A DNA stretch of 32,836 bases, taken from contig JAEMRT010000015.1 of NCBI GenBank assembly GCA_016463225.1, positions 41,299-74,134 on the forward strand. The letters run 5' to 3'. Each line of letters starts with the position of its first letter. Positions within the stretch are counted from its first letter, which is position 1. The notes under the pieces are model-generated. The model had not been told where the DNA came from and made no database searches. It saw only the letters and a program-made list of their open reading frames with translations. This DNA is from Sphingopyxis sp. (GTDB lineage Bacteria; Pseudomonadota; Alphaproteobacteria; Sphingomonadales; Sphingomonadaceae). This document shows, in pieces, positions 26,937 to 32,836 of the stretch. Both the position numbers and the translations under genes were made by a program.

Positions 26937-26966
26937 ATGTCCCTTCCGACGGCATACCGACCATGA
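26937..26966 (+). CDS. Nine-codon leader ORF (MSLPTAYRP) overlapping oxygenase start
   Basis: GAAGGAG six bases before this ATG is the only good ribosome site in the region. The nine-codon frame ends in TGA overlapping the next ATG (ATGA). The following oxygenase has no site of its own, so it is probably translated by coupling to this leader. Confidence 0.5.
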   Translation: MSLPTAYRP

Positions 26967-27802
26967 CGGCGCTCGATCTGACCCGCCCCGCGACGGTTAC
27001 CGCGCCGCTCAATTTCCTGCGACCGATGGCCGAGCGGCCCGTCGCCTACCAGTTTGAGCCGCCACCCGGCATTCCCGTCCGCTCAGGGACCTATGACGCG
27101 CACGCCGTCGTCATCGAGGATGGCCGGCCGCTGGCGCAAAGCCTGACTCTTGATCGGTCAGGCTTCGCGCTTCTCAAAGCCCCCACGCGCTTCACCGCAT
27201 TCGATGACGATGCCGCGATCCGCCGCCATTATTATCCCGAGGTCGAGGACCATCTCCGCAAAGCCACCGGCGCCGAGTTCGTCCTCAATTTCGATCATAA
27301 TGTGCGCAACGCAGCGCGCGCCGACGCGGGGGAAGCAAACATCAAGGCGCCGGTGACGCGCACGCACAACGATTTCACGCATCGTTCAGGCCGCGATCGC
27401 GCCCATCGCGAATTGACAGCGCGCGGCTTCGACCCCGGCCACTGGCTCGGTGGCCGATTTGCGATCGTCAACCTGTGGCGCCCTATCGCCCGGCCCGTCC
27501 TTAGGCATCCGCTGGCACTCTGCGACGCCCGCTCGCTTGGACGCAGGGACCTCGTCGTCACCGATCTTGTCTACCGCGACCGCGTCGGCGAGATCTATTC
27601 GGTCGGCCATAGCGACGGACAGCGCTGGTTCTATTTCCCTGAGCTGACGCCCGACGAAGCGATCCTGATCAAAAGCTATGACTCGGACGAAGGCGGCATC
27701 GCGCGCTTCACGCCGCACAGCGCGTTCGACGATCCGGCGAGCCCCGAGGACGCGCCGACGCGCGAGAGCATTGAGGCTCGCGCACTGGTCTTCTACGGAT
27801 AG
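26963..27802 (+). CDS. CmcJ/NvfI-family non-heme iron oxygenase
   Basis: A 279-aa protein of the CmcJ/NvfI (AsaB, GA4-desaturase-like) family. Iron ligands are visible as His135 and Asp137 in THNDFTHRSG and His252 in FTPHSAFDDP. Family blocks GRFAIVNLWRPIARPV, HPLALCDARSL, VVTDLVYRDRVGEIYSV, WFYFPELTPDEAILIKSYDS and ESIEARALVFY are all present, and the length is normal. Characterised members hydroxylate or rearrange natural products, including one step near cephamycin methoxylation; bacterial members outside such clusters are mostly unstudied. Translation seems coupled to the leader ORF. In this locus it may oxidise an imported sulfur compound. Confidence 0.88.
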   Translation: MTALDLTRPATVTAPLNFLRPMAERPVAYQFEPPPGIPVRSGTYDAHAVVIEDGRPLAQSLTLDRSGFALLKAPTRFTAFDDDAAIRRHYYPEVEDHLRKATGAEFVLNFDHNVRNAARADAGEANIKAPVTRTHNDFTHRSGRDRAHRELTARGFDPGHWLGGRFAIVNLWRPIARPVLRHPLALCDARSLGRRDLVVTDLVYRDRVGEIYSVGHSDGQRWFYFPELTPDEAILIKSYDSDEGGIARFTPHSAFDDPASPEDAPTRESIEARALVFYG

Positions 27803-27848
27803 CGATGAGGCCCCGCCCCTCCTTCGCCAGCCGACGCCTGGTCTGACG

Positions 27849-28049
27849 ATGGCCGGGACGCGCTCGCCTCTTGTGCTGCGCGACCTCTCGGCCTGCTTCG
27901 AGTGCCAATCTGCCGGCGACGACGCGCCGCCACGCGCGATGCGGATGCTGGTCTCCGAACAGGATCGCCATCCATCCGAGGCCCTTACCGTGCCGGCAGG
28001 ACCGCAAACCGCCAACGATCTTTTTGCGCTCGGCCGCTTCTGGCCGTGA
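27849..28049 (+). CDS. Small ORF (66 aa) with CxxC, between two oxygenases
   Basis: A 66-codon frame filling most of the 271-base gap between the CmcJ-type and DszA-type oxygenases and ending 24 bases before the latter. Third codon positions are GC-rich, as in real genes here. It has a CFEC (CxxC) near residue 16 and ends LGRFWP. There is no clear ribosome site. I do not recognise a family. It could be a small redox or metal protein of the operon, or a decayed remnant. Confidence 0.35.
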   Translation: MAGTRSPLVLRDLSACFECQSAGDDAPPRAMRMLVSEQDRHPSEALTVPAGPQTANDLFALGRFWP

Positions 28050-28073
28050 CACCCGCTTCCCCCGGAGGACTAA

Positions 28074-29423
28074 ATGACCCGTGACCGGCAGCTTCATCTC
28101 GGCGCCTTCATGCGACCTATCTCGATCCATACCGGCGCGTGGCGCTATCCCGGTGCCGTCGCCAACGCCAATTTCAATTTCCCGCTGATCCGGCATCTTG
28201 CGCAGCGGCTCGAAGCGGCGAAGTTCGACGCCTTCTTCATGGCCGACCATCTGGCGGTGCTGAACATGCCGGTCGACGCGCTGAAGCGCAGCCATACGGT
28301 GACATCGTTCGAGCCTTTCACCCTGCTCTCGGCGCTCGCTGGGGCAACCGAGAAGATCGGGCTTGTTGCTACCGCGTCGACGACCTTCGACGAGCCCTAT
28401 CATATCGCGCGGCGCTTCGCCTCACTCGACCATATCAGCGGCGGCCGCGCGGGCTGGAACATCGTCACCACCGCCAATCCCGATGCCGCGCTCAACTTCG
28501 GTTACACGCAAGAGATCGACCATGACGAGCGCTACCGCCGCGCGCGTGAATTCCACGATGTCGTCACGGGGCTCTGGGACAGTTTCGCCGACGACGCCTT
28601 CCCGCGCGACACGGCCTCGGGTCTCTTTTTCGATCCGACCAAGATGCACGTCCTTGCGCACAAGGGCGACTATCTCTCCGTCCGCGGGCCGCTCAACATC
28701 GCACGTCCGATCCAGGGCTGGCCGGTGATCGTGCAGGCAGGCGCGTCTGAAGCAGGGCGCGAACTGGCCGGAGCGACCGCGGAAGTCATCTTTGCTGCCG
28801 AATCCTCAATCGACCGCGCCCGCGAGTTCCACACCGACATCAGGCGACGCATGGTCAAGTACGGCCGCGATCCCGAGCTGCTCCGCGTCCTGCCCGCTGC
28901 CTTCGTCGTGGTCGGCGACACCGTAGAAGAAGCGCAAGCGAAACGCGCGCATCTCGATAGCCTTGTCCATTACGACAGCGGCATCCATTCGCTCTCGGGC
29001 ATGCTCGGGCATGATGTTTCGGGCTATGATCCCGATGGCCAGCTGCCCGAGATTCCGGAGACCAATGCCAGCCAAAGCTCCCGCGCACGCATCGTCGAGG
29101 TTGCTGAACGCGAGAAGCTCACCATCCGCGAGCTCGCCGCGCGGGCAGGCAGCTACAGCGGCCTTGCTTTCGTCGGCACGCCCAAGACCATCGCCGATGC
29201 GATGGAAGAGTGGCTGGAGACACGCGCCTCGGACGGGTTCAATATCATGTTTCCCTATCTGCCTGCCGGCCTCGACGACTTTGTCGACCGCGTCGTGCCC
29301 GAACTCCAACGGCGCGGCATCTTCCGCAAGGACTATGAGGGCACGACCCTGCGGGAACATCTGGGCCTACCACGTCCGGAGAACCGCTTCTTTGCGGCTC
29401 GACGCGAAGAGGCCGCAGAGTAG
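28074..29423 (+). CDS. LLM flavin-dependent monooxygenase, NtaA/SnaA/DszA family
   Basis: A 449-aa FMNH2-dependent monooxygenase of the NtaA/SnaA/SoxA/DszA branch of the luciferase-like superfamily, of normal length. Supporting motifs are the N-terminal LHLGAFMRPISIHTGAWRYP, FDAFFMADHLAV, HISGGRAGWNIVTTANPDAA, EIDHDERYRRAREFHDVV, QAGASEAGRELA and AFVGTPKTIADAMEEW. Members open C-N or C-S bonds in chelators, sulfones and similar compounds, using reduced flavin from a separate reductase. GGAGG precedes the ATG. It is probably cotranscribed with the CmcJ-type oxygenase. The substrate is unknown; a sulfone or sulfonate is the simplest guess in context. Confidence 0.92.
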   Translation: MTRDRQLHLGAFMRPISIHTGAWRYPGAVANANFNFPLIRHLAQRLEAAKFDAFFMADHLAVLNMPVDALKRSHTVTSFEPFTLLSALAGATEKIGLVATASTTFDEPYHIARRFASLDHISGGRAGWNIVTTANPDAALNFGYTQEIDHDERYRRAREFHDVVTGLWDSFADDAFPRDTASGLFFDPTKMHVLAHKGDYLSVRGPLNIARPIQGWPVIVQAGASEAGRELAGATAEVIFAAESSIDRAREFHTDIRRRMVKYGRDPELLRVLPAAFVVVGDTVEEAQAKRAHLDSLVHYDSGIHSLSGMLGHDVSGYDPDGQLPEIPETNASQSSRARIVEVAEREKLTIRELAARAGSYSGLAFVGTPKTIADAMEEWLETRASDGFNIMFPYLPAGLDDFVDRVVPELQRRGIFRKDYEGTTLREHLGLPRPENRFFAARREEAAE

Positions 29424-29484
29424 CTACCCAGAAATTTCCGGCCTTTCCCGGCGATTATGCCCGCCTATAGAAAAACTATGTTTG

Positions 29485-29502
29485 TCAATTAAATTGGTTG
29501 AG
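29485..29502 (+). promoter_or_regulatory. Shared 18-bp element, site C
   Basis: TCAATTAAATTGGTTGAG, continuing TAATG. It contains the palindrome CAATTAAATTG. It ends 33 bases before the third TonB receptor start, just before its ribosome site, so it would overlap or follow the transcription start. Confidence 0.5.
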
Positions 29503-29535
29503 TAATGCTGGCAGCAGGCAACAGGAGAAACCGCC

Positions 29536-32175
29536 ATGTCCTTCATTCGCTCCCCCAAGACCGCATTTCTGCTCTGCGCGGGGCTTCTTCCCTTCACTGC
29601 GCACGCCCAGACGGCAGACGACGAAACCGGCGGCGCTTCGGACATCGTCGTAACGGGCACACGCGTTTCCGAGCGTACTGCGACGACCTCGCCGGTCCCG
29701 ATCGACGTGCTCAAGGGCGAAGAGATCCGGGCGTCGGGCTATCAGGAAACAACCGAAATTCTCCGCCAGCTCGCACCGAGCTTTGCCTTTGCGACGCCGA
29801 CCACGCCCGACGGCAACACCCATATCCACAATGCGACGCTGCGCGGTCTCTCGCCCGATGCGACGCTCGTGCTGGTCAACGGCCGACGTCTCCATACCGC
29901 CGCCTGGGTCAACACCGGCGGCACCATCGGCAAGGGTTCGACCCCGACCGACCTCAACCAGATCCCCGCCGCCGCGATCGGCCGGATCGAAATCCTGCGC
30001 GACGGCGCCTCGGCACAATATGGGTCCGACGCGATCGCGGGCGTGATCAACATCCTGCTGCGTAAAGACACCGCGCTCCACGGCTCGGCCAGCGCCGGCG
30101 CGACCTACGACGGCGGCGGCGACACCTATGAAGTCTCGCTCGGCGGCGGCATCAAGCTCGGCGACGATGGGTTCATCAACGCGACCGGCTATTATCGCGA
30201 CCACAAGGCGGCGAACCGTGCGCTTCCCGACACGCGGCAATTCTACTTCGGCATCTCGCCGACGGGCACGCCCCAGCCGCTGTCGGCGCGCTATGGCGCC
30301 GGCCTCGGCCTCAACCCGCCTGGCGGCGTCGCCGGCACGCGGCTCGATCCGCGCGAGGCGGCGGTCGATCGCAATGTCTGGCGTTTCGCCGATCAAGGCG
30401 ACCTCAAGGACGCGAGCGTCATCGTCAACCTCGAGAAGCCGCTCGGCGACAGTATCGAGCTTTACGGCTTCGGCGGCTACCGCGTCAGCAAAGCGCACTC
30501 CAATGCCTCGTTCCGCCGCGCCGGGCAGGACGAGAATGTCCGCGCCATCTATCCCGACGGCTTCCTCCCCTTCATCGACACCAAGAGCATCGATTATTCG
30601 GGCGCGCTCGGCCTGCGCGGCGATCTCGGCAGCTGGGCCTGGGATCTCTCGAGCGTCTATGGTGGAAACAGCATCGCCTACCGGCCCAATAATACGCTCA
30701 ACGCCACCCTCGGTTCCAGCTCGCCGACCAGCTTTTACGCCGGCAAATATAGCAACGCCCAATGGACGACCAATCTGACCCTGTCGCGCGATTTCGAGGT
30801 CGGTCTGGCGAACCCGATCGGATTTGCCGTCGGCACCGAGTACCGCAAGGATTATTACAAAATCACCCCCGGCGAGCCCGACAGCTATGCCTTCGGTCCC
30901 GCGCGCATCCTCGACGGCCCGAGTGCGGGCGGCGTGCCCACCATCGGTTCGCAGGGGTTTGCGGGCATCCAGCCCGCCGATGCGATCGATACCAGCCGCG
31001 ATACCATCGGCGCTTTCGTGGAGTTCGACGCCGAACCGGTCGATGGCTGGAACCTCAATCTCGCCGGCCGTTATGAGGATTACAGCGATTTCGGCGACAC
31101 CTGGAACGGCCAGGCCTCGACCCGCATCGCGCTGCCCGCGGGATTTGCGCTGCGCGGGTCGGTGAGCACCGGCTTTCATGCCCCGTCGCTCGCCCAGCAA
31201 TATTTCAGCTCGACGAGCTCGCGCACGATCGTCAACAACAACACCGGCTTTCCCGAGTTCGTCCTTGTCCGCACCGCGCCCGTCGGTTCGTCGCTCGCAC
31301 AGGCCCTCGGCGCGCAGGATCTAAAGCCCGAGAAGGCCTTCTCCTATGGCGGCGGCCTGACCTTCGCGAGCGGCAAGCTCTCGGCATCGATCGACTATTA
31401 TCATATCGACATCGACGACCAGATCGTCCTCTCGTCGAACTTCGTCGATGCGGCAGGCGGCCGCACGCTGCGCGATTATCTCGCCGCGCTCGGCATTCCC
31501 GGCGTCACCTCGGTGCGGTATTTCACCAACGCCGTCGACACGCGCACGCAGGGGGTCGATTTCACCGCGGCCTATGCCGTCGATCTTGGCAATGCGGGCG
31601 AACTCAAGCTGACCGCAGCCTACAATTATAACGACGTGAAGATCCGCCGCCTCTCGGCGACGCCCGGCCAGATCACCGCGCTCGGCATCACGACGTCGAT
31701 CTTCGACATCAACGAACAGACACGGCTCGAACATGGCCAGCCGCGCGACAAGGTGGCGATCGGTGCGAACTGGAAGATCGGGCCGATCACCTTCGACATC
31801 CGCGGCACGCGCTACGGCCGCGTCGAGCAGGTCGCGCTGACGAACCAGACTCCGGCGAACCTCGCGCTGATCGCGGCGCAGTCGACGCCTTATCGTACAA
31901 TCCCCACCGCTTCGGGCGCGGCGGGCAATGTCGATGTGATCCAGCGGCTCAAGCCCAAATGGATCACCGATTTCAGCTTCACCGGCCAGGTGACGCCGAA
32001 CGTCACCGCAACCTTCGGAGCGAACAATATCTTCAACATCTATCCGACGAAGAATATCGCCTCGACCCCGGCGCTGACCGGTGCCGACACCTTCGGCGTC
32101 TTTCCCTACAGCGAATTCTCGCCCTTCGGATTCAGCGGCGCTTTCTATTATGCTCGCCTCGGGTTCAATTTCTGA
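29536..32175 (+). CDS. TonB-dependent outer-membrane receptor
   Basis: An 879-aa receptor with a signal peptide ending AHAQ, TonB box-like SDIVVTGTR near residue 36, plug motifs LRGLSPDATLVLVNGRRLH and RIEILRDGASAQYGSDAIAGV, then a barrel ending in a C-terminal Phe. CAGGAGA precedes the ATG. Its plug and end (SPFGFSGAFYYARLGF) resemble those of the receptor at 11656, so the two are probably paralogues with related ligands. The stop overlaps the start of the aminotransferase-like gene (TGATG), which suggests the two proteins handle the same compound. Site C lies directly upstream. Confidence 0.94.
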   Translation: MSFIRSPKTAFLLCAGLLPFTAHAQTADDETGGASDIVVTGTRVSERTATTSPVPIDVLKGEEIRASGYQETTEILRQLAPSFAFATPTTPDGNTHIHNATLRGLSPDATLVLVNGRRLHTAAWVNTGGTIGKGSTPTDLNQIPAAAIGRIEILRDGASAQYGSDAIAGVINILLRKDTALHGSASAGATYDGGGDTYEVSLGGGIKLGDDGFINATGYYRDHKAANRALPDTRQFYFGISPTGTPQPLSARYGAGLGLNPPGGVAGTRLDPREAAVDRNVWRFADQGDLKDASVIVNLEKPLGDSIELYGFGGYRVSKAHSNASFRRAGQDENVRAIYPDGFLPFIDTKSIDYSGALGLRGDLGSWAWDLSSVYGGNSIAYRPNNTLNATLGSSSPTSFYAGKYSNAQWTTNLTLSRDFEVGLANPIGFAVGTEYRKDYYKITPGEPDSYAFGPARILDGPSAGGVPTIGSQGFAGIQPADAIDTSRDTIGAFVEFDAEPVDGWNLNLAGRYEDYSDFGDTWNGQASTRIALPAGFALRGSVSTGFHAPSLAQQYFSSTSSRTIVNNNTGFPEFVLVRTAPVGSSLAQALGAQDLKPEKAFSYGGGLTFASGKLSASIDYYHIDIDDQIVLSSNFVDAAGGRTLRDYLAALGIPGVTSVRYFTNAVDTRTQGVDFTAAYAVDLGNAGELKLTAAYNYNDVKIRRLSATPGQITALGITTSIFDINEQTRLEHGQPRDKVAIGANWKIGPITFDIRGTRYGRVEQVALTNQTPANLALIAAQSTPYRTIPTASGAAGNVDVIQRLKPKWITDFSFTGQVTPNVTATFGANNIFNIYPTKNIASTPALTGADTFGVFPYSEFSPFGFSGAFYYARLGFNF

Positions 32176-32836
32176 TGGTCGGCGCGATGATCGAGGAATT
32201 TCAGGGCGGCTTTACGCGCCGCGACTGGCTTGCGGCCACCGGTATGATCGCGGCCGCCGTCGCTGTGCCGGGGACTTGCAGCGCCAAAGCTGCAGCCGCG
32301 GCGCCGGTCCGCCTCAGCCTCAATGAAAACGCCTTCGGCCCTTCCCCGAAGGTCGCAAAGGCCATCGAGGCCGCACTTGGCAATATCGCACGCTATGTCG
32401 ATCAGGCGGAGGTCGACCGACTGGCCCAACAGATTGCCAATCACGAAGGCGTTGCGGCCGAGCAGGTCGTGATCGGCGAGGTACTTGAGCCGCTCGGCCT
32501 CTATCTCGCGCGCCAGCGCGCTGGCGGGGGGAATGTCGTCTATTCGGCGCCGGGTTATACCGCGCTCGTCGATGCCGCGGCGCCGCTCGGCGCCGTCGGC
32601 AAACCCGTGCCGCTCAACGCGCGCCTCGAAAATGATATCCCTGCCCTGCTCGCGGCGATCGACGGGCGCACGCTTGCGGTCAATCTCGTCAATCCGCACA
32701 ACCCGTCGGGCACGGTCAACGATGCGGCCGCCTTCGACCGCTTTCTAACCGAGGCCTCCGCGCGCACGCTTGTCGTCGTCGACGAAGCCTATCTCGAATA
32801 TGACGATCTGGCCGGCCGCAGCGCCATCCGCCAGCT
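32175..32836 (+). CDS. Tat-exported HisC-like PLP aminotransferase (C-terminus cut by window edge)
   Basis: The first 220 codons of a fold-type I PLP enzyme resembling histidinol-phosphate aminotransferase: LSLNENAFGPSP, ARYVD, GEVLEPLG, VNPHNPSGTV and the PLP-binding VVDEAYLEYDD. In front is a Tat signal, FTRRDWLAATG with twin Arg and a hydrophobic Ala-rich core, so the folded holoenzyme is probably exported to the periplasm; biosynthetic HisC is cytoplasmic. The Lys that binds PLP lies beyond the edge. It overlaps the TonB receptor stop (TGATG). It could act as an aminotransferase or a C-S lyase on an imported amino acid; a start at ATG 32187 is also possible. Confidence 0.87.
   Translation, partial: MVGAMIEEFQGGFTRRDWLAATGMIAAAVAVPGTCSAKAAAAAPVRLSLNENAFGPSPKVAKAIEAALGNIARYVDQAEVDRLAQQIANHEGVAAEQVVIGEVLEPLGLYLARQRAGGGNVVYSAPGYTALVDAAAPLGAVGKPVPLNARLENDIPALLAAIDGRTLAVNLVNPHNPSGTVNDAAAFDRFLTEASARTLVVVDEAYLEYDDLAGRSAIRQ

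Noticed and set aside
29485..31200. 571-codon minus-strand frame
   Set aside because: Antisense to the third TonB receptor; composition typical of a shadow frame.

Overview
The window is GC-rich, densely coded bacterial DNA. The protein style points to Sphingomonadales, most likely a Sphingopyxis-like alphaproteobacterium: three TonB-dependent receptors, a YadG/YadH-like ABC exporter pair, a DUF4112 protein, a secreted prolyl oligopeptidase and a MarR regulator with a characteristic N-terminus. The genus is inferred from memory of such proteins and was not tested. I see no insertion sequence, integrase, phage gene, CRISPR array or rRNA.

Region 1 (1-9077) looks like ordinary chromosome. It holds a serine hydrolase (cut by the left edge) diverging from a MarR regulator, with a palindromic operator candidate between them. 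Next come an ABC-2 exporter pair, a tRNA-Leu(UAA), a GNAT/FemAB-like acyltransferase diverging from an orphan oligopeptide-type binding lipoprotein, a DUF4112 membrane protein and a secreted S9 prolyl oligopeptidase. A 231-base non-coding stretch with a small tandem repeat separates this from region 2.

Region 2 (9309-32836, running off the right edge) is a specialised cluster that I read as an organosulfur acquisition and dissimilation locus. Leftward units are peroxiredoxin / TonB receptor / DAACS symporter / 2OG-Fe(II) oxygenase, and a small ORF / serine O-acetyltransferase / M19 dipeptidase-like protein. Rightward units are ATP-grasp ligase / SfnG-like flavin monooxygenase / MetN-MetI-MetQ-type ABC importer (tightly overlapping), TonB receptor / exported tandem OsmC protein, CmcJ/NvfI-type oxygenase / small CxxC ORF / NtaA-DszA-type flavin monooxygenase, and TonB receptor / Tat-exported HisC-like aminotransferase (cut by the right edge).

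The suggested logic is: outer-membrane uptake by three receptors; periplasmic processing by the dipeptidase-like, OsmC and aminotransferase proteins; import by the Met-type ABC system and the symporter; oxygenative attack by two flavin and two iron enzymes; and capture of released sulfur into cysteine through serine acetylation. This is inference from family content.

A shared 18-bp element, TCnAnTnAnTnnnTTGAG, occurs before several of these units and suggests common control. The most unusual pieces are that element, an exported double-OsmC protein whose first domain has lost both cysteines, an M19 protein with two metal ligands changed to Gln, a MetN lacking its regulatory domain, and short upstream ORFs coupled to downstream genes.
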